This document shows positions 11,649-22,930 of a stretch of 64,000 bases of DNA, piece by piece. Position numbers and translations under genes: made by a program. A model generated the notes under the pieces. It saw only the letters and a program-made list of their open reading frames with translations, was not told the origin of the DNA and made no database searches. Source of the stretch: Cymodocea nodosa (lineage: Eukaryota > Streptophyta > Magnoliopsida > Alismatales > Cymodoceaceae); assembly GCA_036874045.1 (NCBI GenBank), contig CM072341.1, positions 6,770,501 through 6,834,500 of the forward strand, written 5' to 3'. Every line of letters starts with the position of its first letter. Position 1 is the first letter of the stretch.

Positions 11649-12227
11649 AACCAAAAAAGATCCCTTTCTGCATTACATATCATTAATGGTAATACACTCA
11701 TATTTGGAATTTATAATATATTGCATGTTTACAAATTAAAAAGGACCAAGAACTGCATTAAAACAGAATTAATAGCAAGAAGAACTATGCCTAAAAAGTT
11801 TGCTTGGACTGATACATTTATAACATTTGTTTCTACTTTTCAATCATATTCTTAAGCTGTGATTTTGTGTGTTTAATGTTGTGTATTCTGCATTTATTTC
11901 TAAAAAAAAAAACAAACAAACAAAACAAAATATCAATCCAGTTTGTTGGTATCTGTTCTGGGAAACCAACTGGCCTGCTTGTGAGCCACCAAAGGCATAG
12001 AAGCTTGGGTTCCACACAAGACACTGATTTATTAATACCTGTTAAATGTTATTTTGTTTTATATTCTGTGTTTATCTGGGAATGAAAAGTTTTTCAGAAT
12101 CAAAAATCGAAATATGCAGAAAGAGATACAAATGGAACAAGGTATGTAACCAATTACTTATCTTGAATTTTAAATCAAACAAAACTTTATTCATGCCTGC
12201 TACAATTACTGTACTTATTGTCAAATC
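11649..12227 (+). other. Non-coding part of element B after the F-box ORF
   Basis: AT-rich. Small ORFs on both strands (11833-12249) show no family resemblance and overlap each other. They are taken as chance ORFs. Confidence 0.5.
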
Positions 12228-12270
12228 TTTTACATTGAGGACAATGTAAAATGTAGGTATGGGGGGGAGG
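12228..12270 (+). other. Perfect hairpin followed by an extra polypurine tract in B
   Basis: TTTTACATTG (12228-12237) and its exact inverse CAATGTAAAA (12242-12251) flank a 4-base loop. About 6 bp later comes GGTATGGGGGGGAGG. A similar ACATTGAGGACAATGT plus G-rich tract is, as I recall, common near the 3' end of Tat/Athila elements. The true 3' polypurine tract is at 13571. Confidence 0.6.
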
Positions 12271-13570
12271 TAATTAAAGTAACAGCCATGTAAGTTTGTT
12301 AATTAAAGGAATTAAAATGGTACTACAAAGTTTTGAGGAAATTGAAAATTTTTATGAACTTGCTGTAACTATCCGATAATTGAGACTGTAAAATTTTTAT
12401 AAACTACTTGAATGTTATATTTAGAAGGCTATAGAAGATGCTATAGAATTTATTATTTATGTAAATCTAGATATAATATCTTATGATTTTTCTGAATTTC
12501 ATGAGTTTAACAGTTTCACGATTTTAAAATGAAATCAGAATATTTAATGCTTAATTAGAAAATTATCTGAAGTCCTGAAGGAGCTGAGATGTGAATTCTA
12601 GATTAAATGAAACACATATGATGAAAGATACATTTACTTTGACTGATTGAACTTGTAGAATGATTTATGTGTAGATCTTATTAAACTACAGAAAAAGTAT
12701 GAGCTTATTGTTATGGATTCATATTTTTAGTAAATGATAGAAGCAGGATTATATGAGATTGGTGTTTTACTACATCTGTATTAATGAAATACGTGCATAT
12801 ACAGTATGTGATTAATGCTTTGTTTTGTGTGTGCATTTATTTAAAAAAAAAAAAAAAAAAAAAAACATTAAAAAAAAACCTTGAGAGTTTATTGACTTGT
12901 TTGATCACGAGCCTTTTGTACTTGAGCAGATAGGTATGTAAGGGTTGTTGACCTGAAAAAGGACTTTGAAAATCTGGCAACCTAAGATCTTGATCAGATC
13001 TGGGATTGTTGACTGAAAGCTCGTTACATGGGTACATTAGAAAGCTCTTGCATGATTCAAGCTTGTCAAATTAACTTTTAAAGTACACAAAAAAAAAAAA
13101 CATATACTGTTCTGAAAAGATACAAGTGTTTTGTGAAATACAGATATCTTATGAATCGAGTATATTTTCTGTTATCTAGAATTGCTGAAATATGAATCTG
13201 GAATTGACTTTTGATGTTGTTTAATGGAAATACAATTCTTTATTCTACTTGTCTTAATCAGATTGAATTGGATTGTACTTTAATTTGTATGTTGTTGAAA
13301 TTTCTTCTGGAAAAACTTATTGGAAAATTCAGGATTACAGATGATGAAAAGAAGAACAAACGATAATATAATTAACACCTATATGAAGATGATATACTTT
13401 GTATGTAATTTACATATATTCTAAATATCTTTGCAGGTTGATTACTGAAACATACAGAATATATGTTTATGCTAAACAGAAGGAAAAAAAAACAAAAGGG
13501 GGAGAATTAATTCTAGCACTTTTTGAAAGACCAATTAATTAAATCTTAGTTTGCTAAGGGACTAGCAAAA
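12271..13570 (+). other. 3' non-coding region of element B
   Basis: 1.3 kb of AT-rich DNA with a long A run at 12841-12862 and no coding signal. The long untranslated stretch before the 3' LTR fits Athila-type elements. Confidence 0.6.
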
Positions 13571-13587
13571 TTTAGGTATGGGGGAAG
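13571..13587 (+). other. Polypurine tract of element B
   Basis: TTTAGGTATGGGGGAAG lies directly before the 3' LTR and would prime plus-strand DNA synthesis. Confidence 0.75.
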
Positions 13588-15426
13588 TATTTAGAATGAA
13601 AAAGTGCATATTATTAACGGTTAAATGATGGTTAATTACATAATATTTAGCTTATCATATGAGAATTAAGCCATTATGTTATAATTGCACTGTTATATGC
13701 TTTAATTGAAGAATCTGCTTAATTTTGGAGAATTAATGTTAATTTAGTACATTTATGAACTGTCGGTAAATTGTAGGCTGTGAAATTCTTAAGTATCCGA
13801 AAATGTATCTAAGCATCGGATAGTTATACTTGTAACTCTCCGGAATGTTATTTTATGTTTAAACTGCTGCTGACACGTGTTGAGAGCTGGTAAATTGACT
13901 TACATTATAACTCGTTAAGTTAGTATAACTGCACGCGTTGAGTTACATGAAAATACACTAAAGCAACGCGTTAGGTTAGCGTTATAAACTTAAGTTGTTA
14001 TTTTTGCGCATGTTTTATAGTTAAATCAACGAAGGAAGTCCGTTGAGTTATCTGTAACTTCACGGACTATATATTTTCTAATATGCCACTATAGCGGTTG
14101 CAGGAACAGGCAGTTGAAAGGAAAAACCACGTTTGCACGTATCATGCAGGAATTCAATTGTGTAGGGAGAAAGAAATCACTATCGTTGATCTCAAGGAAG
14201 GAAATCCAACTGACCATTCAAGTAGAAGCAGTTACCACTAAAGAAATATAAAAGAAAAGAAGAAAAAAAAGAAAGGGTGTGATCGATGGACGGCCAGTGT
14301 ATACAGAGGAGGAGCACCGAGCTTTCTACAGATAGTATCGGCGATTCTCCAAAGTATCACACCAACCATCGTATCACCACCATAATCACCAATCATCGGA
14401 GGTCTGTGAGGATACTTGCCTGATGTCAGGTCGATTCCGAGCCAAACACAGTGCCTGACAACCACTGTGAGGAGTGATCGCGTCGCGGGAAGGGAAGACA
14501 TTTTCACCAAGCGCCAACTCATATTTCAGGAGATCGTAAAGCTTTTAGCCTTGGCTTCGGGTTGATGCCTGTATGCTAAAGAGGAGATCATCTTGCAATT
14601 CTGGACTCGCGATTCTATAGGGAGAGGAGACAAAATTGTAAATGGTTCAATTTTTAGTGGTGTAATCACGTTGCAAGTAGTGTCGGAAGTATTTACTGTC
14701 AAGTGAAATTACTTTACATTTCACCTTTCGCCCATCACATCAAAACAAAAATACCAAAAACAATTTATCTTTGTTTGTATGTTGTATTTGAGTGTTGTAT
14801 TGTGATTAATGTTATCTGTATCAATTTTATGATTGTTTTATGTTAGTTTTAATTTTATAGTTTACTGAAATTGGTTCGTACAAAACACTTAAAGATTTTA
14901 ATGGTTACTATTTGAATCATCTAAATGTTAGTATTGCATAATGATAAATCCAATGTTAACTAGCATTAAAAAGCTTAATTGATGTTATTTACAACCTGTG
15001 GAATCGCCCAATAGTTGGCCGAATTCCTTTGTAATTAGCAGTATTATAAAGAAGAGACAGGCTCATGGAGTTAACTTAAGTCCACGAGGATAGTCCGTTG
15101 AGTTATCCATAATTCAACGAACTTAGTCCGTTGAGTTAACTGTAACTCAACGGAGTGCTTATTGAATATAAATTTGAATTGTTCACAATCAAACATTTCT
15201 TAAATTCGTCAGCAATTCCCTGTGGGATCAACCTATACTTTCACACTGATACAATAGACATTGTGCACTTGCAGTTAAAGTACAAATTGGAATTAATATC
15301 TAAATTGTATTAAAGGTTGTTTGTTTACTTCTAAAAGAAAGAATAGGCATAAAAATAAATTAACTAAGTAAAAATAGAAGTAACAAATCCAAGTTTTTCT
15401 AGTGTAGTGCTGGGAAAACACGAACA
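13588..15426 (+). mobile_element. Element B 3' LTR
   Basis: Matches 247-2100 end to end with scattered substitutions and a small length difference. It ends ACGAACA directly before the target duplication CTTAA. The two inverted-repeat arrays are kept at about 13860-14065 and 15060-15155. Confidence 0.9.
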
Positions 15427-15500
15427 CTTAATTTCATACTATTCTCCATTCACCCTCCCTCTGGTGAAGCCATTCGTTTCTAACAATTGGTATCAGAGCA
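15427..15500 (+). mobile_element. Element A: rest of the 5' LTR and primer-binding site
   Basis: Starts with the second CTTAA. The A LTR continues to TTTCTAACA at 15485. TGGTATCAGAGCAGG follows at 15488, the initiator tRNA-Met primer site typical of copia elements. Confidence 0.85.
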
Positions 15501-15537
15501 GGTTAATCTCTTTTTATAGATTTAACCATCTGAGATC

Positions 15538-16905
15538 ATGGCATCTTTTCACAAAGAGGGTCAGAACATCCATCGTCCTCCCCTGTTTGATGGTATTAAT
15601 TATAATTACTAGAAAAACAGGATGGAATGTTTCCTCAGAAGCTCAGATGTGAGTTTATGGAAAATGGTTGTTCTAGGAACACCTATTCCACCTAGTCATG
15701 AGGATGACTAGACTGAGGAGGATGAGAGAATCATCCAAATGGATGCTCGAGGGCTGAATATTATTTATTGTGCCTTATCTGCTGAACAATATAATAAAGT
15801 TTCAGCTTGTAAATCTGCTCATGAGGCTTGGAACACTCTTCAAATAACCTTTGAAGGAACCAGCCAAGTGAAAGACACTAAAATAAGCATTTTACTCAGA
15901 AAGCTTGAATTATTTAAAATGCTTGATGATGAAACTATCACTTATATGTTTTCAAGATTCACTGAGATTATTAATGGCTTAAGAGGTTTGGGAAAGGAAT
16001 TTTCTGTTCATGAACAAGTACAGAAAATCCTTAGAAGCTTAACTGTGGAATGGAAGCAAAAGTCCACATCGATACAAGATTCCAAAGACCTCAACAAATA
16101 CTCAATAGAGGATCTAATGGGCAACCTACTGGCCCATGAAGTTCAAATGAAGGAATGGAAGTTGAGGAAGGTAATGGTAAAAAGAAAACTGAAACAAAGA
16201 AAGAACTAGCCTTTCCATCAACACAGGAACTTCAAAGCTCGGATGATGATGAAGTTGTGCTATTAGCTAGAAAATTTAGAAAATGGATGAAGAAAAAGAA
16301 TCATGCTAGCACATCAAAAAGCAATGCACCAATATGCTTTAAATGCAAGAAGTAGGGACATATACAACCTGATTGTCCACTGCAACAAGAAGAAGAAAAA
16401 GAAATGAGGAAGAAAAAGAGGAGCTACAAAAAGAAAAAGACATTGAAGGCTACTTGGGATGACAATAGTTCAGATGAAGAGGTACTAGTAAACGTGTGCT
16501 ATACAGCACAAGAGGTATGTTCCACTTCATCTCAAAGTGATTCTGATGTAGACAATGATAATCTAGATGTAAATATTCTTTTGTCTATTGTTGACAGTTT
16601 ATATGTTAAATGCAAAAAGTATAAAAAGGAAATTAAGCATTTAACTACATGTTTAAAAGAAGCACATACTGAACTTGAAAATCTGCATGTTGAAGATAGG
16701 AAATGCTATAATGATGAACTGATAAATGAAAATGAAAAATTGAAATCTGAAATCACTGATCTGAAAAATACTATGCATAAATTTACCAATGGACAGAAAG
16801 GATTAGATCAAATCATTGGTTCTCAAAGATACAGTTCTAATAAACTTGGCCTAGGGTATGCTACTCCACATGAAATACCCTACTGTGGTGGTGTTATCTG
16901 ATCTT
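15538..16905 (+). mobile_element. Element A gag region (copia type, fossil)
   Basis: From the ATG at 15538 the text reads as a copia gag. LFDGINYNYW near the start is followed by the gag core (HEAWNTLQITFEG, then ILLRKLELFKML) at 15800-15930. A CCHC zinc knuckle (CFKCKK ... GHIQPDC) lies at 16337-16378. A lysine-rich stretch and a coiled-coil-like tail run to about 16900. Interrupted in a few places. The same gag type is found on the minus strand at 43.5-44.5 kb. Confidence 0.8.
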
Positions 16906-18198
16906 ATAGAGATGGTACAACAGTGTTTACCATCAAAAGAAGATCTGGTTCAATGTGGCTGCCAAAAGGCAATAAACTAAATATTATCAGGACTAACACT
17001 TATGGACCCAAGAAAGTATGGGTACCAAAATCTATTTCTATTTGAATTGTAGGATTATATGGTTTAGGGGGAGTAGTTGATCTATAGCTCCAAACCAGTT
17101 ATGACTATAAAATTTTGGTATTACAAGAGGCACCATAAATTGGTAGAAAGTGCTCACTTAGACTAAGTGAAAATTGTGCCTAAAATCTTCATGCTCAAGG
17201 AGAGAAATATGTGCAACAATTAGAAACAAGTGTTATCAGAATAAGCAGAATCTCGTGAAGAGAAATTTTTTTAGAAGCCAAATAGTTGATAACCAGAAAC
17301 AATGCTTGCACAAACCAAGTTGAATGACAACAAATGCAGGGAAATCAGATTCATCAAAGGACAACCAAAATCTACAGTAGACAGATTACAGTCTTCAAAT
17401 TATCTTCTACAAATAAAAGAACCACTTGAAACAAAGATCCAAGAGAAGATAAACGAATTGGAGTCTGAAGCAAATTGATTGAAAATCTTTTATGATATTT
17501 TTGATTAACAATTGGTATTTAGTTCAATTGGTATCATATATGACATTCATTTTGCAGAATAGGTGCAACAAATTTGTCTTCAAGGAAAAACATATAAGTG
17601 GGGGGAGAACCTACTATATGAAGAGAATTCAGAATGTTACTTCAGTAAAAAATAAAAGTGTATAAAGAGGGCATGCATATAGGGGGAGAGCATGTGGCAG
17701 AAATTACAAATATTAACTGCATATGTATAAATTGCTACATTAACTATTGGCATTTCACTGATTTCAGTTTTTACAGATGATGCAATAATTACACGAAAAC
17801 AAAGGAAGAAATATCACAAATCAGAAGAGCAATTACTGACTTCTCAGATGATAGAATGTCAACAACTGATATCTGACGGGATTACAGAAATTAGAAAATT
17901 GGTATATCATTAGATACAAATTTAATGACAAAAAGGGGAGAAGAAAATTCAGCAAAAGAAAATTGTGGAACTCCTTTTATCTAATGACAAAAAGGGGGAG
18001 AAGAATATAGAAAATTACATAGAAGGTAGGGGAAGCTTTCCTAGCACACAGACAAGGCAAGAAATTAACTTCATTGTATTTATTGTAATTCTTTGCTTTA
18101 CTTAGTTTCTATGTGATTGAATGTATAGCAACAATCTAGGGAGTGAAATACATGTAATTTAATGTAAAGGTTTTTGTCATTATCAAAAAGGGGGAGAT
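16906..18198 (+). mobile_element. Element A 3' internal region, with no recognisable pol
   Basis: No protease, integrase, RT or RNase H motif was found in any frame here, so A looks like a gag-only, non-autonomous element. Several purine tracts of the form GACAAAAAGGGGGAG occur (near 17929, 17986 and 18183), the last one directly before the 3' LTR. Confidence 0.65.
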
Positions 18199-19945
18199 TG
18201 TTAGGACCCTAGTATTTTGATAATGCAAAACCTATGTGAGGAAACATATTGTATTTCACAGTTAAGTTGGTGCAGCATTAGATCAAAAGGCAGATAGAAC
18301 AAATTCCATATAGATGAACAGATGGAGAAGTTTCCAGATAATACTACCTTAAAGTTACAAGAAAATCAGACAGTTACAGGTACGAAGAGTAAGTTTAAAG
18401 CAGCAGCAATACTATCGAATAGTTAGAAGAATAACTATCCGAAATTATAAAGCCTTCGGAGAGTTATTTAATCAAATAGTTAAGGGGATTGAATGATCGG
18501 ATAGTTAAGGAGTTAACTATCCGGAAGCTTAAAGGACATTTCGAAGAGTTACAGGTATAACTATCTGAAAGTTAAGTCATTCAATAAACCACGTGCAGAA
18601 ATATAGAACGTAAGGACTTGTCGGAGAGTTAGATAACTATTCGAGTTTTCTTTTCGGAGAGTTAGATAACTATTCGAGTTTTTCGGTAAGTTACAGGCAT
18701 AACTTTCCAGAACTTAAGTCATTTTATTACGCACGTGCAAAATGGAGAAGCCGACAGTTGAAAGCTTAAAAGGGAAAATCGGAGAGTTAGAAAGATAACT
18801 ATCTGAAATTTCAAGAGAGTTTCGATGAGTTATAGTTTAACTATCTGAAACTTAAGTCATTGAATTTCCCACGTGTAGAATTCCAGACAGATGTTCAGAT
18901 GGGTTTTTCGAAGAGTTAGAAAGATAACTATCCGAAATCTCAAAAGAATTTCGGTGAGTTATGGCTTAACTATCCGAAACTTAAGTTATGTTTTTATGCA
19001 CGTGCTGTTTTGAAGGAACAGCTATCAAAGGCTTAAATGAAAGTTTGGTAAGTTATAGTAGTTAACTATCCGAAAATCAGGAGCTCTTTCGGTAAGTTAA
19101 ATACAAGACTCCGAACACTTAACTTTACACGTGAGCAACTTAAAATCCTCACATGACTCAGAGAACAGAACATGAGTGATGAATCGGCAAGTTATGGATG
19201 CTTTTCGGTAAGTTATTTTTATAACCATCCGAAAGCCTGAGATTTTCGAAAGGTTATTTACTGAATATCAGACAGAACGGTAACTTACCATATTTAGGTC
19301 TAATTATTTACCAAGTACAGCAGAATACATCTGTTGGAAGAAAATATGATCGTTGTACATATCAAGTATATATACAAGATACAGACAACGGATTTAGATA
19401 GCTTTTTGCTCATATACATACAGAGATACAGTATACATTGCAAATCAATTACTGATATAGAAGAAAGCTCAAATTCAGTTCAACAAAGAATCAATTGAAA
19501 GCTGGATTTACAAGAAGATTCTTAAAGCTCTCCATGTGTTGAAAGTCTGATCCAAGAAGGATCATTTGGTTCGTGGCTTCAACCTAAAAGCTACATTCAG
19601 TTGTTGGTTTGAGTTTTGACCTGAAAACTCAAGAGGTTGGTTTTCTAGAGTTTATACCTGAAAACTTCTATGTGGTTGGTTCTTGCTTCGACCTGAAAGC
19701 AAGTGTATAAGTGTTGAGACACTTAGTTAAGCCCAAGTGACCCTTGGGGGTGGACTAGCCGAGTTGGTGAACCACCTAAAATTCTCTTGTATTTCTTACC
19801 TTTATTTCCGCTGTGCATGATATTTTTATCTAATTATTACTTGTGTAAACTGTTTAATCAAATTAGTTAGTAAAGTGAAAAATAGGCTTAATTTCACACT
19901 ATTCTCCATTCACCCCCCCTCTAGTGAAGCCATTCGTTTCTAACA
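18199..19945 (+). mobile_element. Element A 3' LTR
   Basis: Begins TGTTAGGACCC and ends TTTCTAACA, 1747 bp. Its last 300 bp match 1-246 plus 15427-15485. The centre (18390-19290) is an array of alternating GGAGAGTTA-type and TAACTATCCGAA-type words with several CACGTG boxes. TATATATA lies at 19377-19384. Confidence 0.9.
18390..19290 (+). repeat. Inverted-repeat array (TCGGATAGTTA / TAACTATCCGA) in the A LTR
   Basis: More than a dozen partial copies of TCGGAGAGTTA or its inverse TAACTATCCGAAA, spaced by tens of bases. ACGTG words lie between them (ACCACGTGC, GCACGTGC, CCACGTG). The array lies upstream of the LTR TATA-like box, where an enhancer would sit. Confidence 0.75.
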
Positions 19946-20173
19946 CGTTTTACTCGTTAGGTTAGTTAACTCAACGAGTTATACTTGAATATTTCGGGTA
20001 CCTTGATTGAATAAACTTTATTCAATATTTATTTAATATCTAAGCCCGACTTCTCTTCACGTTGAGTTATTCGCCTAAAATCCTATTTAAACACTTACTA
20101 CCCGGGCACTTAGGTTATTTGTAAACTTTGACAAGAAAATCTTTCCCACTTGTTGCTATTACAACCTGCAACG
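19946..20173 (+). promoter_or_regulatory. Element C1: leader with array and TATA-like box before its ORF
   Basis: Starts with GTTAGGTTAGTTAACTCAACG and another CGTTGAGTTA at 20060. TATTTAAA at 20084-20091 follows, with an ATG at 20174. The layout is the same as before the accessory ORF of B. No 5' LTR of C1 lies between here and element A, so A probably interrupts C1 and the rest is left of the window. Confidence 0.45.
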
Positions 20174-22441
20174 ATGGTCTCCAAGTTCTACAAATGTCGT
20201 GGCAAAGGAAAAGGCAAAAGCAGAAGAGATGCAAAAGAAAAAGAAATAGAGAATGATGAAATTCCACACACTTGGTTCAAGAAAATATTTTGAGTGGACA
20301 AAAGGTTAGCAGAAATTTATAGTGAATATTTCTTTCCTGAAGGTATACTGAATGAAGTTAGACAATAACTTCAAAATACTGATGCAAATATTACATACAT
20401 GGGTATTCATAGTAAATTTGATAGAGAATACAGAATGAAATGTGCTGAGATTGCATTTCTCGAGTAGTATGCAAAATATTTGGAAAAAGGTGTAGGTACT
20501 TCAACTAGAACTCCTCAAATACCAATAAACGGTACTAGACTACATGCATTTGAGGAAGAGCATGAATCAGCTATCCCTACTCCTTTATATTCAAAACAAG
20601 TAGAATCAAATATTGCTGTAGACAAAACAAAAGTTGATAGTTTTCGAAAGGCCGTAGCAATTGAGAGTGCCTTAGAAGAATTAAAGTAGAAAACTTTTAT
20701 GGAGCAATTTGAAAAGAAAACAGCAATACTTGAAGAGGAGAAACAAAAATGTTATAGAAGAAGAAAAGTCAGAAAAATTATGTCTAAGGGAACAAAGTCT
20801 ATTGAAAAAGGAAAATCAGATGAAAATTTATTTCCAAAGGAAAATGTATGTCTAGACATTGTACCTTATTGTGCATCTAATAAACTCATCAGTTCCGAAC
20901 ACACTGAAACTGATGAAGATAATGAGACTTTAGTTACCCTTGCTAGAAAGCTTGAGGAGAAATACAAGTAAAATATGAGCTCAAGTTTTTCTATTAGTAC
21001 AAGTCCTGATGATGTAGAAATTGACAAATCAGAGCATCAGGCACCTGACATTGAACAAGTTATTGCAGATATAATTGAAAATGTTGAGGCAGTAACTAGT
21101 TCACAGGCTAAATTGTCTGGAGTAGCAGATATTGAAAATGTTAAGACTCTAGAAGAGCTAAAAGTTAACCAGCCTTCTTTAGAATCTATAGAAGCAGAGT
21201 CTGAGAATTCACAGCATGAATCAATGGAAATATTTGTTGAACAAAATGAACAATTACAGATAGATACACCAGCTGTAGAATTTATGGAAACATTGAACTC
21301 TGATCATTCTATAGAGACTGAACAGATGAATGTTGAGCATATTCAAAATGTTCCTAACACTATTGAAGCTGAAGAATCAAGCTTACCTGAGCAGCTTCAA
21401 GATAATATTTTGGAAGAGGAACAACATGACATTCATTTTGAAGAAGAGGTTCCTAAAGATGAATTAAACTTTGAATCATGGCTTCAGGTATCACCTTCTT
21501 TGTGTACAGTACTACAAATTCAAGGTAATACAATTCATTTTAGATCTAAAGAAGCATTGCAGAAATACAATAATCTGATTACATGTCAGATTCTACATGC
21601 TCGTCTAATAAAGTTTAGAAATTTGATGGACATAAGAGATTTATTTGAGTTTCAATGCCTCATTCAATTCTTGCCAGTAGGAATGAAATGGAAGTAATAC
21701 AAAGAGATTATTGCAGCCTTTTATAGCAATCTGGTCAAGAATGGAAATTTACTGAAAACTCAAATAAATCAATAGGAGTTCACATTGTCTCCTAAGTTAA
21801 CTTTTGAAGTTTTGGGATTAAAGAATGAAGGTGTTGTTGTTACAAATAGATTTGACATGATTAGACAACTGGAATGGAACATTCAGTCTTTATCAAAAAT
21901 TCCAGATGTATATTCTGAAATGAGATTAATGGAAAATCTAAATGCAGAGGCAAGGTTTATTACAAATATATTGCATGCAAATTTATTTCAAAGAGTTGGA
22001 CACAATTTGGAAGTCAGCAGAAGCTATTTATATGCAACTTATGGCCTACTGAATAGAATTCAAATCAATTGGTTTGATGTTTTTATTTCTCAACTACAGC
22101 ATATGAGTTCAAAGTTATTTTATGGTGATGTTGTATGTAGAATCCTTGCAAGCCAATTGAATTTATCCGACTGGCCCTCTGAAACTAAAGGCATGAGAGC
22201 ATTTAGTGTTAAAGATTTGCAAAAATTCCAGGCCATGTATAAACCTCAATGACAACAACAACAACAACCTGATTATACAAACCATATACAACAACAACAA
22301 AGTTATTCAGTTCAAGCAGAACAGCAACCCCAGCAACCTCCTAACTTAGATGCAGTACTTAACGACATCAGAAATGATATTAAGCATCTAGGAGATAAAA
22401 TATGTAATGCTATAAGTGATATACTTAGGAGGGCTCGATAA
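20174..22441 (+). mobile_element. Element C1 ORF region (accessory ORF type, fossil)
   Basis: The N terminus is basic (MVSKFYKCRGKGKGKSRR). A glutamate-rich, probably disordered middle follows, then a conserved core at about 21480-22250 with DLFEFQCLIQFL, EVLGLKNEGVVVTNRF, EARFITNILHANLFQ, RIQINWFDVF and KLFYGD. The tail is glutamine-rich, and a short amphipathic segment ends in DILRRAR. The core matches the last third of the B accessory ORF and the C2 ORF. No gag or pol domain was recognised. The region is interrupted in several places. Confidence 0.65.
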
Positions 22442-22930
22442 CTGTTTTTGTTTGTTCCTGAATACAAAATGTAATGTTTGTATTGCTTGTTTGATTCATT
22501 GAACAATACATTTTTCTGTAAATGTGTTCAATTATTATTCTTGTTTACAGAAATCGTTGTTGTAAATATATCTCTTATATATATATATATATTCTCTATA
22601 ATTATCTTTTTGATTAATGACAAAAAGGGGGAGAAATATTATAAAAAGATGATTATGATCTTAATTGCATATATTATAAAGGGATATGATATTTAAATGG
22701 TTTCTAATAAATGATAATTAGAAAACTGATACATATATAATTATTAACATCTGAGAGTTTTAGTTCTAAGAGATAAAATTTACACAAACAATAGAAATAA
22801 GCTTAAGTGAACTTAAGTCAACAAACAAGTTTGTTGAATTAAAAGTTAACCCAACGAAGGTGCTTCGTTGAGTTAAACATATTTCATAATTGATTTAATA
22901 TGGTTTTGTCATCATCAAAAAGGGGGAGAT
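22442..22930 (+). other. Element C1 3' untranslated region and polypurine tracts
   Basis: Holds GACAAAAAGGGGGAG near 22619 and again ATCAAAAAGGGGGAGA directly before the LTR (22914-22929). A GTTGAATTA / AACCCAACGAAGG array lies near 22830-22880. Confidence 0.6.

Larger units (their letters stand above)
247..15426 (+). mobile_element. Element B: Athila-like Ty3/gypsy LTR retrotransposon with two extra ORF regions (fossil)
   Basis: This 15.2-kb element has LTRs of about 1.85 kb (247-2100 and 13588-15426), a tRNA-Asp-type primer site, a gag zinc knuckle, then protease, reverse transcriptase, RNase H and integrase in gypsy order. The RT and the tRNA-Asp primer site resemble the Athila group as I remember it. 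Downstream of integrase lie a tandem-repeat block, a long accessory ORF region (7566-9792) and an F-box-like ORF region (10690-11648). By eye the two LTRs differ at roughly 3 percent of positions in the parts compared, so the insertion is young, of the order of a million years under usual plant rates. The coding regions are interrupted in a number of places, so the copy looks dead. Confidence 0.9.

Noticed and set aside
12837-13037. Minus-strand ORF ending in phenylalanine repeats
   Set aside because: Produced by the A run at 12841-12862. Non-coding part of element B.
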